Source of the DNA: JBEEPE01 sp964489645
GTDB lineage: Bacteria; Verrucomicrobiota; Verrucomicrobiia; Chthoniobacterales; Chthoniobacteraceae
Direction of reading: 5' to 3'
Length of the DNA stretch: 64,000 nucleotides
Assembly: GCA_964489645.1 (NCBI GenBank)
Contig: CAZAZT010000001.1
Span: forward strand, 1-64,000
This document shows positions 8,747 to 17,047 of this stretch, one piece after another. The notes below the pieces were generated by a model that was not told where the DNA came from, did not search any database, and worked only from the letters and a program-made list of their open reading frames with translations. The translations under genes were made by a program, and so were the position numbers. The first letter of the stretch is position 1; every line of letters begins with the position of its first letter.

Positions 8747-10843
8747 TTAAGCGTTGATGTTCAGGTGGATATTCCATCCAGGGTGTGGGAGGTCGGATTG
8801 AGCGGAGGAGATGACTGTCCACGGGTCTGGTGCTTCGAGGAGGATGGAGAGGAGGAAGTGGGCGTCTTTTGGGTGTAGACCGTCGAAAACGCGGTCGAGG
8901 AGGAGGAGGTGAGGTTTCTGCACGAGAGCCCGGGCGGTGAGGAGGCGCGCACGTTGGAGTGGGGTGAGAGGGTATCCACCGAGTTTGAGAGGAGTGGAGA
9001 GACGAATCGAACCGTCGATGGTCAAGCCGGTGAGTTCGAGGGCGCGCAGCATTTCATCCGGCCCGATCTCGTCATTACCTAGACGCAGGTTATCGGCGAC
9101 GGATCCCTCGACGACTTCGAGGGGTCTGAGCAAGAGGGTGTGTGCCCGCAGGCTGGCGAGGCTCCAATCGCGGATGTCGAGTCCGTTGATCCTCGCTGAA
9201 CCCTCAGATTGTGGGCGCAGCCCGAAAAGCACGTCCGCGAGGAGGGAGGCGGGCTCCCCTTCATTTGCGGTGAGGGATGCTTTTTGTCCTGGCTGCAGGA
9301 AAATGTCGGGCATGCGGACGGCTTTGCCGGCCGGAGAGATGACGACGAGGCTGCGGGTCTCGATGGAGGGAGGGGTGTCGAAGGAGGGGGTTTCTCCGAC
9401 GGTGGACTCAACGGGGAGATCGAACATGTGTCCGAGTTTGTCCATTGCGGCCATGACGTCGTACCACGCCTCGAGTTTTTTCCCGAGTTTGCCGAGGGAG
9501 GTCACGATGCTCGTCATGATGATCTCGCTTGCGACAAGTTGTCCGAGGGTGAGTTGTTGGCTGATGACGAGCCAGCCTCCGACGCCGAGGAGCGCGGCAC
9601 TTGAGACGACTTGGAGTGCGAGCAGGCCTGAAATCTGTCGCATCAGGATCCGGAAATGAGAGGACCTTGAATCGAGGTAGGCGTGGATGATGTTGGCTGC
9701 GCGCGTCGAGGCCAGGGAAAGACCGCCGCTGCTTTTGAAGAGGACGGGGTTTGCTGCGATCTGTTCGAACCAATGGACGAGTTGGTACTTGAACAGGGAT
9801 TCGCGGATACTGGTCGGGACGGCGCCTCGACCGAGCGCGAGGATGACGACGATCAGGAGGCTGAACAGGACGGCTGCGAATGCCAGCAGGATGGGGTGGT
9901 AGAGAGCGAGGAGCACGAGTCCTGTTGCGCAACTGAACAGAAGGTTGATGCCGTCGAGGAGCAAGAGGGCGGTCGTTTTCTGTGCGGTGACGACTTCCAT
10001 GAATCGGTTAACCATCTCGGGAGCATGGATTTCGTCCAGTGCTGCCGAGTTGAGGCGAGGCAGTCGGTGTGAGAGGTCGGTGGCTGCGCGGACGAAGATC
10101 CGGCGTTGGATGATCTCTGCGATGTAGTGTTGGAATCCTCGCACGATGGCTTGGACGAGGAGGAATGCGAACAGAGCGAGGGAGAGTGCGACGAGGGCTT
10201 GGAGGTAGGGTTTCTGTTCTGTGCCGAAAGCGAGGTTGCTCACCACTGCGTCGATTGCGAGGGGGGCTGCGAGGTAGAGGAGGCCTGAAAACAGGGAGAA
10301 GACGAGAAGCATCCCGACGGAATCTTTTTCCATCGCGAGGAGGGAGAGGAAACGGCGTTGGGGGGAAGGATGGTGGTGATGCTCTGCGTGTGCGGCGAGG
10401 TCTGCTGCGGGCAGCGTGGGTTCAAGCAGGGCGAAACGGACGATCCGGCTTGGTCCGTTCATACCGAGCAACTCGGTGAGTTGTTTTCGCGTGAGTGAGC
10501 GGGGGACAGGGTCTTTGAAGTGATCGACCACCCGCGTTCTCAGGGGGCCAGACGCGGTGACGACCACCCAGTGACGGTGCGTTTCGGAGAAGAGGAGGAC
10601 TGGACCGGAGGTGCTCGCGTTCCGGAGTGCTGCAGCAAGCTCCGCTTCGCCGATGCGAGCGGTCATGCCGGCTGCGGAAGCGTAGATGTGGACGGTGTCG
10701 AAGGGGTCTTGGTTGTTCGGATTGGGTGTCCGGGGAAGTTCCGAGGGGAGGGTTGCGTGACGTTCATGGCAGGCAGCAATGAACTCGATGGCTTCCTGGG
10801 GCGATGGGTATGCCTCGGCACTTGGTTTTTCGGGAGCGGCCAT
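8747..10843 (-). CDS. Type I secretion-like ABC protein with degenerate, probably inactive ATPase domain
   Basis: 698 residues in the usual layout of a bacteriocin/RTX exporter. A C39-like domain (about 15-140) keeps HWVVV and VVDHFKDP but has no catalytic Cys motif. A six-helix ABC permease core (about 175-460) and a nucleotide-binding region (about 495-698) follow. In the last region every ATPase motif is eroded. The Walker A position reads TANEGEPAS with no GKS/T. The LSGGQ position reads YPLTPLQ. Walker B reads HLLLLDRVFDG, with Arg (651) in place of the catalytic Glu. The switch His is absent (ISSAQSD). The frame is intact and the fold landmarks remain, so this looks like an evolved loss rather than a recent pseudogene. 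It leads the ABC-HlyD-TolC operon. It may be a regulatory half of a heterodimer with an active ABC protein encoded elsewhere, or a scaffold. Confidence 0.85.
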   Translation of the reverse strand: MAAPEKPSAEAYPSPQEAIEFIAACHERHATLPSELPRTPNPNNQDPFDTVHIYASAAGMTARIGEAELAAALRNASTSGPVLLFSETHRHWVVVTASGPLRTRVVDHFKDPVPRSLTRKQLTELLGMNGPSRIVRFALLEPTLPAADLAAHAEHHHHPSPQRRFLSLLAMEKDSVGMLLVFSLFSGLLYLAAPLAIDAVVSNLAFGTEQKPYLQALVALSLALFAFLLVQAIVRGFQHYIAEIIQRRIFVRAATDLSHRLPRLNSAALDEIHAPEMVNRFMEVVTAQKTTALLLLDGINLLFSCATGLVLLALYHPILLAFAAVLFSLLIVVILALGRGAVPTSIRESLFKYQLVHWFEQIAANPVLFKSSGGLSLASTRAANIIHAYLDSRSSHFRILMRQISGLLALQVVSSAALLGVGGWLVISQQLTLGQLVASEIIMTSIVTSLGKLGKKLEAWYDVMAAMDKLGHMFDLPVESTVGETPSFDTPPSIETRSLVVISPAGKAVRMPDIFLQPGQKASLTANEGEPASLLADVLFGLRPQSEGSARINGLDIRDWSLASLRAHTLLLRPLEVVEGSVADNLRLGNDEIGPDEMLRALELTGLTIDGSIRLSTPLKLGGYPLTPLQRARLLTARALVQKPHLLLLDRVFDGLHPKDAHFLLSILLEAPDPWTVISSAQSDLPHPGWNIHLNINA

Positions 10844-10939
10844 GGGTTGGGAGGTGTGGGCGGCAGCCTTAGCATGGCATCCGAAATGTCCAACTTATGG
10901 CCGCCCTTTTTTAGCGGCAGCCGTTCTGCGGTTTGCTTG

Positions 10940-11227
10940 TCAGTGCCGTGTGTTACGACCCTTCCATTGGCGGATGGATTTGCGTAGGAACCATTTGAGG
11001 CGAGTCAACGCCCGTTTGGCCCAGGAGAACTCGGTGGCGAGGATCGCTAATCCGGCTGGGATGAAAACGACGGCAGGGCCGGGGGTAACGATCATGATGA
11101 TACCGATCACCAGCACGAGACCTCCCACGCAGGAGGTGATCACTTTTCGCAAACGGGGGTAGCGATCGAACCTTTCAAGGAGGCGATTCGCCCAAGGCAG
11201 CTGTTCCCGCCAAGTCTTAGGCAGCAT
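10940..11227 (-). CDS. Small PGPGW-type transmembrane protein
   Basis: 95 residues. The central segment VITSCVGGLVLVIGIIMIVTPGPAVVFIPAGLAILATEF, broken here as two adjacent helices at about residues 30-48 and 53-68, is joined by the TPGPA turn that marks this family of short membrane proteins of unknown role. The C-terminus is strongly basic (KRALTRLKWFLRKSIRQWKGR), hence cytoplasmic by the positive-inside rule. It starts five bases after the trpG stop, so it rides on the his/trp operon, although no link to amino-acid synthesis is known. Confidence 0.75.
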   Translation of the reverse strand: MLPKTWREQLPWANRLLERFDRYPRLRKVITSCVGGLVLVIGIIMIVTPGPAVVFIPAGLAILATEFSWAKRALTRLKWFLRKSIRQWKGRNTRH

Positions 11228-11231
11228 GCGA

Positions 11232-11795
11232 TCAGAGTTCCAAGAAGTTCTGAAGCAATGATTTGCCGTGAGTGGTCAGGATCGATTCTGGGTGGAACTG
11301 GACTCCGTGAATGGGGAACGATTTATGGCGCAGTCCCATGATCTCACCTTCGGCCGTTTCAGCGTTGATGAGGAGGCACTCGGGAAGGGTCGCTCTTTTG
11401 ACGAGGAGCGAATGGTATCGCGTGGCTTCGAAGGGATTTGGTAGGTCCCTGAACACGCCAGTTCCGTCGTGGAGGATGGGAGACGTTTTGCCATGCATGA
11501 GGCGGTCGGCGCGCACCACTTCACCACCGAAAACGTCGCCGATGCATTGGTGGCCAAGACAGACGCCGAGCACGGGGATTCTCGTTCCGTAGGTCAGGAT
11601 CACTTGCCCGGAGATGCCGGCTTCTTTTGGGGTACACGGGCCCGGGGAGATCACGATCCGGCTTGGCGCGAGTGCGGCGATGTCGGCCACGGAGATCTCG
11701 TCGTTCCGGAAGATCCGAGGTTGGGCTCCGAGTTCCCCGAAATACTGCACGAGGTTGTAGGTGAAGGAGTCGTAGTTATCGATGACGAGGAGCAT
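11232..11795 (-). CDS. trpG: Anthranilate synthase component II (glutamine amidotransferase)
   Basis: 187-residue class I glutamine amidotransferase that feeds ammonia to TrpE. The start MLLVIDNYDSFTYNLVQYF is diagnostic for TrpG/PabA. The nucleophile Cys is in GVCLGHQCIG (about residue 78) and the His-Glu pair is in GVQFHPESI. It could double as PabA for folate synthesis, as many bacterial TrpG proteins do. It starts three bases after the trpE stop, which supports the tryptophan assignment. Confidence 0.95.
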   Translation of the reverse strand: MLLVIDNYDSFTYNLVQYFGELGAQPRIFRNDEISVADIAALAPSRIVISPGPCTPKEAGISGQVILTYGTRIPVLGVCLGHQCIGDVFGGEVVRADRLMHGKTSPILHDGTGVFRDLPNPFEATRYHSLLVKRATLPECLLINAETAEGEIMGLRHKSFPIHGVQFHPESILTTHGKSLLQNFLEL

Positions 11796-11798
11796 GGG

Positions 11799-13322
11799 TC
11801 AGCTTCGGGTTTCTGCGATGGCGGCATTTGCACGAGCGATAGCGGCGAGAGTTCCCATCGCCTTGTTGACGCATTCCTGATGTTCGCCGTCGGGTGTTGA
11901 ATCGGCAACGACGCCGGCACCGGTCTGCACGTAGGCCTTGTCATCTTTCAAGAGGATGGTTCTGAGGGCGATACAGGAGTCGGTATTCCCATCGAAGCCG
12001 AAGTAACCGACGGCACCGGCGTAGATGCCCCGTTTGTTCTTCTCCTTGCCGTTCAGGATCTGCATGGCGCGGACCTTGGGCGATCCGCTGACGGTGCCAG
12101 CGGGGAATGTGGCGCGCATGACGTCGAATCCGGTCAGGCCTTGTTTGAGCCGACCCGTTACGTGGGAGACGATGTGCATCACGTGGCTGTACCGCTCGAT
12201 GGTGCGGAAATCTGTCACTTTCACGGAGCCGAATTCGGCGATGCGTCCGACGTCGTTGCGAGCGAGGTCGACGAGCATCAAGTGTTCGGCGGCCTCTTTC
12301 GGATCAGCGAGAAGCTCTGCTGCGTTTGCGTCATCGGTTTCCGGTGTGGCCCCTCTGCGCTTGGTACCGGCGATGGGGCGGATCTCGACGAGGCCATCTG
12401 TCACGCGCACGTGGACTTCGGGTGATGATCCGACGAGGGCGAAAGCGTGGTCGAAGCGGAGGCAGAACATGTAGGGCGACGGGTTCACGTCGCGAAGGGT
12501 GCGGTACAGGGTGAGCGCGTCTCCGGTGTAATCGGTGATGAAGCGTTGAGAGGGAACGATTTGGAAAATATCTCCGGCCCGGATGTATTCTTGGACGTCG
12601 GCGACGATCTGTCGGTATTCGTCGGGTGTCGTGTTGGCGGTGGAGGGGGCGGGAGCCGCAGCGGCGGTGGGAACGGCGAGTTTCGGGAGGGTGCTTGGCG
12701 CGCGAAGTTTTTCGAGGACGCCGTTGATACGCGTGCAAGCCTCTTCGTGAGCGGAGGGAGCGGATTCAGGCCCGTTCACTGCGACGGTCACGACGATGCG
12801 GAGTCGGCGTGTGTGGTGGTCGAAGATGAGCACGGTGTCCGCGATGAAGAAGAACGATTCGGGGAGACCGAGTGCATCGGGCGGAGGGGTGCCGACGGAG
12901 GGTTCGAAGAATCGGACCATGTCGTAGGAGAGATATCCGACGGCGCCGCCGGAGAAGCGCGGGCCTGAGCCGGATTGGAATGCGGGCACACTGGCGAGTT
13001 GGTACGATGCGAGGAGCGACTCGAGTTCGGCGAAAGGGTCTTCTGCTTCGAACGTTCGGGTGGAGTCTGGAGTGCTGATGGTCACCGAGTTGCCTCGGCT
13101 TTGGAAGAGCACTTCGGGCGAGGCTCCGACGAAGGAGTAGCGACCGCTTTGGGATCCGCGGTCTGCAGATTCGAGGAGGAATCCGTAACCGGACGGAGCG
13201 AGTTTGTGGAAGGCTGAGACAGGGGTCTCGTCATCTGCGAGGATCTCGATCCAGACGGGTATGCGCGACCCTTTGGAGGCTAGGGCGACGAACTCGGATT
13301 TCGAAGGGAGGATGGGCAGCAT
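11799..13322 (-). CDS. trpE: Anthranilate synthase component I
   Basis: 507 residues, normal length. It converts chorismate with TrpG-supplied ammonia to anthranilate, the first step of tryptophan synthesis. The N-terminal region carries FLLESAD, the LLES element that binds tryptophan for feedback inhibition. The chorismate-binding half has DIFQIVPSQRF, RPIAGTKRRG, DEREHLMLVDLARNDVGR-like sequence (here AEHLMLVDLARNDVGR), and the end signature GAVGYFGFDGNTD. Its start is two bases after the hisI stop. The order hisI-trpE-trpG puts histidine and tryptophan genes in one transcript. Confidence 0.96.
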   Translation of the reverse strand: MLPILPSKSEFVALASKGSRIPVWIEILADDETPVSAFHKLAPSGYGFLLESADRGSQSGRYSFVGASPEVLFQSRGNSVTISTPDSTRTFEAEDPFAELESLLASYQLASVPAFQSGSGPRFSGGAVGYLSYDMVRFFEPSVGTPPPDALGLPESFFFIADTVLIFDHHTRRLRIVVTVAVNGPESAPSAHEEACTRINGVLEKLRAPSTLPKLAVPTAAAAPAPSTANTTPDEYRQIVADVQEYIRAGDIFQIVPSQRFITDYTGDALTLYRTLRDVNPSPYMFCLRFDHAFALVGSSPEVHVRVTDGLVEIRPIAGTKRRGATPETDDANAAELLADPKEAAEHLMLVDLARNDVGRIAEFGSVKVTDFRTIERYSHVMHIVSHVTGRLKQGLTGFDVMRATFPAGTVSGSPKVRAMQILNGKEKNKRGIYAGAVGYFGFDGNTDSCIALRTILLKDDKAYVQTGAGVVADSTPDGEHQECVNKAMGTLAAIARANAAIAETRS

Positions 13323-13324
13323 GG

Positions 13325-13714
13325 CTATTCGCTTTTCTTCCCGTAGGTCTCTTCCGGATCGAACATGCGGTCTTCCGAGGTGGGCACGGGTTCACCTTGG
13401 AAGGAGTATTCTTGGAAGAAGCAGGAGCGGAAACCGGTGTGGCAGGCGCCGCCGGTTTGTTCGACTTCGAAAAGGAGGGTGTCCCCGTCACAGTCGGCGT
13501 ACCAGCGGAGCACTTTTTGGGTGTGTCCACTGGATTCCCCTTTGAGCCAATACTTTTGGCGGGATCTGCTCCAGTAATGCATGAGGCCGGTTTTCAGCGT
13601 CGCAGCGAGGGACGTCTCGTTCATCCACGCCATCATGAGGACCCGTTTGGAGTGGGTGTCTTGGACGATGGCTGGGATGAGTCCGTCTGCGGTGTATTTG
13701 AGTTTCGCTTGCAT
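13325..13714 (-). CDS. hisI: Phosphoribosyl-AMP cyclohydrolase
   Basis: 129-residue single-domain HisI, third step of histidine synthesis, opening the purine ring of PR-AMP. The core motif WYADCDGDTLLFEVEQTGG supplies the Mg-binding Asp residues, and ACHTGFRSCFF supplies the zinc cysteines. The start at 13714 (MQAKLKYTADGLIPAIVQD) gives the standard domain. The open frame extends about 119 codons further upstream, but that part is unrelated Pro/Ser-rich sequence and would run into the sppA gene on the other strand. No HisE domain is fused. It leads the hisI-trpE-trpG-PGPGW operon, divergent from sppA across 136 bases. Confidence 0.94.
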   Translation of the reverse strand: MQAKLKYTADGLIPAIVQDTHSKRVLMMAWMNETSLAATLKTGLMHYWSRSRQKYWLKGESSGHTQKVLRWYADCDGDTLLFEVEQTGGACHTGFRSCFFQEYSFQGEPVPTSEDRMFDPEETYGKKSE

Positions 13715-13850
13715 GTGCGGGGAGCCTGATGGGATTTGGGGAGGAAGCTTGGGGGATGGTGGCGGCGAAGGAAAGAGCGGAAGGGTTCTGCGTGGGAGCG
13801 CGCGGAAAAGGGTGGCGGCGTGCGAGAAGAGGGGACAATCTTTTACCGCT

Positions 13851-14894
13851 ATGAGTGAAGCGACGAGTAAATCGAAGCGTGGGGTCAAGACGTTGTTGTT
13901 CACGGTTGTGCTGTGCGTGAGCGTGGGGCTGAATTTCGCGTCGTGGTTGGGGGGCGCTCCGGGGGCTTCCGCGGTGGTTGAGCATTCGGACACGAAGCAG
14001 AAGTTGCGAGAGGAGGTGTTGGTGGCTGGGAAGAAGGGGGAATCGGGTGCGAACAAGAAGGTGGTTGTCATTCCGGTTTACGGGATCATCGCGGGGATTG
14101 GTGGGGACGAGGATGACGGGGTGGGTGGACTTGCGCACACGCTGGCGATGCTCAAGGCGGCGCGTTCGGATGATTCGGTGGCGGCGGTGGTGGTGCGCGT
14201 GGATTCGCCGGGCGGCGAGGTGACGGCTTCGGACGTGTTGTATCGAGCGGTTCGCGAGGTGGATCAGGTGAAGCCGGTGGTGGTGACGATGGAGAGTGTG
14301 GCGGCTTCTGGGGGGTATTTTGTGGCGTGCGGAGGACGGCATATTTTGGCGAACCCGTCCACGCTGACGGGCTCGATCGGGGTGATCATGCAAACGCTGA
14401 ACTATCAGGTGCTTTTCTCGAAACTCGGCATGGAGATGGTCACTTTCCGAAGCGGTGAGATGAAGGATCTTTTGAATGGAGGGCGTGAGCTCACCGAGAA
14501 GGAGCGGGCCTTGGTTCAGTCCTTGGTGATGGAGTCTTACGAACTGTTTTTGAAGACGGTTTCTGAGTCGAGAAAGCTGGCGGCGGACGATCTACGAAAC
14601 GGGGTTGCGGATGGGCGGGTGATTTCGGGGACGAAAGCGTTGGAGGCGAAGTTGGTGGATGAGTTGGGGGGGTACGAGGAAGCGTTGGTTCGCGCGAAGG
14701 CACTGGCGGAAGTGCCCGGGGCGCAGGTGATCCGGTATTCCAATCCGGTGAGTTTTGGTCGCTTCTTGAAGATGTTCTCCAAGTCGGCGGCAGAGGGGGT
14801 ATCCGTTCGGTTGGACGCTCCTGAGTTGGGGTTTGGGCGGCGGGTTCTTGCGCGCGGTCGGATGTACTACGCGGCGCCGCTGTTGGTGCCGTGA
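13851..14894 (+). CDS. sppA: Signal peptide peptidase SppA (single-domain type)
   Basis: 347 residues. One N-terminal transmembrane anchor (about 13-31) precedes an S49 serine protease domain with a Ser/Lys dyad: nucleophile Ser153 in SVAASGGYF and general base Lys205 in FRSGEMKDLL. RVDSPGGEVTAS is the usual substrate-binding loop. It degrades signal peptides left in the inner membrane after secretion. The length matches the short Bacillus-like SppA rather than the duplicated E. coli enzyme. The ATG at 13851 is preferred because upstream in-frame codons overlap hisI on the other strand. It begins a sppA-CPBP-thiL run. Confidence 0.93.
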   Translation: MSEATSKSKRGVKTLLFTVVLCVSVGLNFASWLGGAPGASAVVEHSDTKQKLREEVLVAGKKGESGANKKVVVIPVYGIIAGIGGDEDDGVGGLAHTLAMLKAARSDDSVAAVVVRVDSPGGEVTASDVLYRAVREVDQVKPVVVTMESVAASGGYFVACGGRHILANPSTLTGSIGVIMQTLNYQVLFSKLGMEMVTFRSGEMKDLLNGGRELTEKERALVQSLVMESYELFLKTVSESRKLAADDLRNGVADGRVISGTKALEAKLVDELGGYEEALVRAKALAEVPGAQVIRYSNPVSFGRFLKMFSKSAAEGVSVRLDAPELGFGRRVLARGRMYYAAPLLVP

Positions 14895-14919
14895 GGGGGG
14901 GGATCACTTCTGCTCTTTG

Positions 14920-15753
14920 ATGGGGATGGCTGGCACTGTGTGGTTGTGGTTGGCTGGAGTTGGGTTGGGGCTGCCGATCGTTTTCGGGGTGGTGTTTTAC
15001 GTCATGGCGGCGTTGAGCATGAGGCATCAGGAGGGGAGCCGAGTGCCGTTGCGTGAGTTCGATCTTGGAGACCTTTTCCTGGGTGCTGGATTGGTGGCGT
15101 TCTTTGTTGCGAGCGGGCTGCGTTCGATGGTGAAAGGGGAACGCGTTCCGGTGGATGCGATGGAGGTGAATGCCGGATCGGGGATGATGCTGCTCTTTCT
15201 GGCGGCAACGCTTGTTTTCCGGATGTTGCGGAGAATGTCCGTGGGGGTCGTGTTCAGCGGTGACGGCGGGGGCGGCGGAGTTGGCCCTGTTTTGGTGCGT
15301 GGGGCGACGTGGTTGGCGGCTGCATTCCCTGTCGTGTGGTCGGTGCACCTTCTCAGCGGGGTTTTGATTGGTGGCGGTGCTGCGGAGCAGGGATCGGTGA
15401 CGCTGTTCCGAAACGCGATCAGCGCGGGTGAGTGGTCGCTCGTCCGGGCAATGCTGTTTTCCACGGTGGTGGTGGCTCCTCTGGCGGAGGAGGTGATTTT
15501 CCGTGGGATCTTTTATCCAGCTCTTCGGCGGTACTCGAGTGGGGTTGTTGCGGCCATTTTCACCAGTTTGGCGTTTGGTCTGGCGCATGCGCCCATTCAG
15601 GTGTCACCGGGGCTCGCGGTTTTGTCAGGCTGCTTGATCATCGCCTATGAGCGATCTGGAACCCTGTGGGTTCCCATCGTTATGCACGCGGTTTTCAACG
15701 CCACGTCCATGGTATGTTTGTACGCGGACGCGCAGGGTTGGTTCAGTCGGTGA
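14920..15753 (+). CDS. CPBP-family intramembrane metalloprotease
   Basis: 277 residues with about seven hydrophobic segments. The three family motifs are present in order: EEVIFRG (Glu190-Glu191, Arg195), FGLAHAP (His223), and HAVFNAT (His257, Asn260), which together build the membrane-embedded metal site of CAAX-prenyl-protease/bacteriocin-processing (Abi) proteins. The substrate is unknown. An alternative start is the second Met at 14926. The gene lies 25 bases after sppA and four bases before thiL, so it probably belongs to one operon with another membrane protease ahead of it. Confidence 0.88.
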   Translation: MGMAGTVWLWLAGVGLGLPIVFGVVFYVMAALSMRHQEGSRVPLREFDLGDLFLGAGLVAFFVASGLRSMVKGERVPVDAMEVNAGSGMMLLFLAATLVFRMLRRMSVGVVFSGDGGGGGVGPVLVRGATWLAAAFPVVWSVHLLSGVLIGGGAAEQGSVTLFRNAISAGEWSLVRAMLFSTVVVAPLAEEVIFRGIFYPALRRYSSGVVAAIFTSLAFGLAHAPIQVSPGLAVLSGCLIIAYERSGTLWVPIVMHAVFNATSMVCLYADAQGWFSR

Positions 15754-15756
15754 AGC

Positions 15757-16713
15757 ATGAAAAACGCCGATCTAACTGGGAAGGAAACGGTTGCGCGGGT
15801 TGGCGAGGATCGCTTGATCGAAATCATCCGTGATGTGTGTCGAACGACCGAGGGACCGGCGGTGCTGCGAGGGATTGGTGATGATTGTGCGCTTTTGGAG
15901 CGCGGTTCAGGGAGGATGTTGTTCAAGACGGACGCGGTGGTGGAGGGGATCCACTTTTTACCTGATACGGATCCAGCTCGGGTCGGAGCCAAGGCGATGA
16001 AGCGTGTGTTGAGTGACATCGCGGCTTCTGGAGGTGTCCCTGGTTCGGCTTTGGTGACTTTGGGTGTGTGTTCTGAGACACGCATGGAGTGGGTCTCAGA
16101 AGTTTATGCGGGGCTGGTGCGGACGGCGCATCGCTTTGGCGTTTCGATCGTTGGGGGAGAGACGGTCGAGTGCCCGAGTTCGCGGATGGTGTCGATTGCG
16201 ATGTTGGCGGAGGTAGGGGCTTCGGGGGAGGTGCCGGGGCGGGGAGGGGCTCGGCGAGGGGACGCAATCTTTGTCACAGGGGCGCTGGGCGGTTCGTTTG
16301 CTTCGGAGTGGCACCTCGATTTTGAACCTCGCCTGGCGGAGGGGCAGTGGTTGGTCGGTGGAGGATGGGTTCGTGCGATGATGGATGTTTCGGACGGACT
16401 CGGACGGGATCTCGGACGGATGGCTCGGCGTTCGGGATGCGGTTTCCGTCTGCGGTCTGAATGGATCCCTGTTCGTCCGGGTTTCGACGTGGGGGGTGCG
16501 TTGCGGGATGGGGAGGATTTTGAGCTACTGATGGCGGTGCCGAGTGAGCGGGCCGACGAGTTGAAGGGTGCGTGGGCGCTGGCATTTCCTGAGCTGACGC
16601 TGAGTCAGATCGGGGAAATGGTCGATGAGGGGGCAAGCGATTTGATTGAGGCTTGCGGCGTCCGCCGAGTGGCGGATGAAGGGTGGGAGCATTTCACAAA
16701 AACGGGAGGGTGA
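15757..16713 (+). CDS. thiL: Thiamine-monophosphate kinase
   Basis: 318 residues, usual ThiL length. It phosphorylates thiamine monophosphate to the active pyrophosphate cofactor. Motifs: GIGDDCALL (Mg/ATP-binding Asp pair), FKTDAVVEGIHFL, DIAASGGVPGSALV, GGETVECPS, DVSDGLGRDL and DGEDFELLMAV. The AIR-synthase-like two-domain fold is therefore complete. It starts four bases after the CPBP gene. No other thiamine genes are nearby. Confidence 0.94.
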   Translation: MKNADLTGKETVARVGEDRLIEIIRDVCRTTEGPAVLRGIGDDCALLERGSGRMLFKTDAVVEGIHFLPDTDPARVGAKAMKRVLSDIAASGGVPGSALVTLGVCSETRMEWVSEVYAGLVRTAHRFGVSIVGGETVECPSSRMVSIAMLAEVGASGEVPGRGGARRGDAIFVTGALGGSFASEWHLDFEPRLAEGQWLVGGGWVRAMMDVSDGLGRDLGRMARRSGCGFRLRSEWIPVRPGFDVGGALRDGEDFELLMAVPSERADELKGAWALAFPELTLSQIGEMVDEGASDLIEACGVRRVADEGWEHFTKTGG

Positions 16714-16767
16714 AGGAAGCTCGCTGTTGACGGCACGCCGGGTTCTCTTCAACGTCGGGAAATCATT

Positions 16768-16992
16768 ATGGGTAAACAGTACAACAAAATCGAGAAGCGC
16801 CGCCGCCGTGCTGCCTATCTCAGTCGTCGTAAGGAGAAAGCCAAGCAGCCGATCGCGAAGTCTGCAGTCACGAAGAAGGCGGTGAAGGCCGCTGAATCTG
16901 TTGCCGCTGTTGCTCCTGATGCTGCCGCTGCTGCACCAGCGCCGAAGCGGACGCGCAAACCGAAGGCGGTCAAGGAAGCGGCTGCCGAGTAA
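16768..16992 (+). CDS. Small Lys/Arg/Ala-rich basic protein
   Basis: 74 residues starting MGKQYNKIEKRRRRAAYLSRRKEK, here split as a basic head (residues 1-24) followed by an Ala/Lys/Pro-rich tail (AKSAVTKKAVKAAE, APAPKRTRKPKAVKEAAAE). The head resembles a short conserved basic protein seen in Verrucomicrobia. Composition suggests nucleic-acid or ribosome binding, as in histone-like tails, but no function is established. A strong terminator follows at once, so it is probably a well-expressed gene or the end of the sppA-thiL unit. Confidence 0.75.
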   Translation: MGKQYNKIEKRRRRAAYLSRRKEKAKQPIAKSAVTKKAVKAAESVAAVAPDAAAAAPAPKRTRKPKAVKEAAAE

Positions 16993-17019
16993 AGGGTCGC
17001 TCAAGAATCGTTTGGATAG

Positions 17020-17047
17020 GCGCCGGAGCGATCCGGCGCTTTTTTTT
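17020..17047 (+). terminator. Strong intrinsic terminator
   Basis: GCGCCGGA pairs perfectly with TCCGGCGC across a GCGA tetraloop and is followed directly by eight T. This is a textbook Rho-independent terminator for the small basic protein gene. The last T abuts the ATG of the next gene. Confidence 0.92.

Noticed and set aside
8747..10843. Active C39 peptidase-containing exporter
   Set aside because: No catalytic Cys motif precedes the HWVVV element, and the ATPase motifs are absent.
13581..13850. Longer N-terminus for SppA
   Set aside because: Overlaps hisI on the other strand and lacks the transmembrane anchor at the expected depth; ATG 13851 gives the normal protein.
16901..17047. Longer N-terminus for the NYN-domain protein
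   Set aside because: Would read through the small basic protein gene and its terminator and encodes only Leu/Arg-rich shadow sequence.
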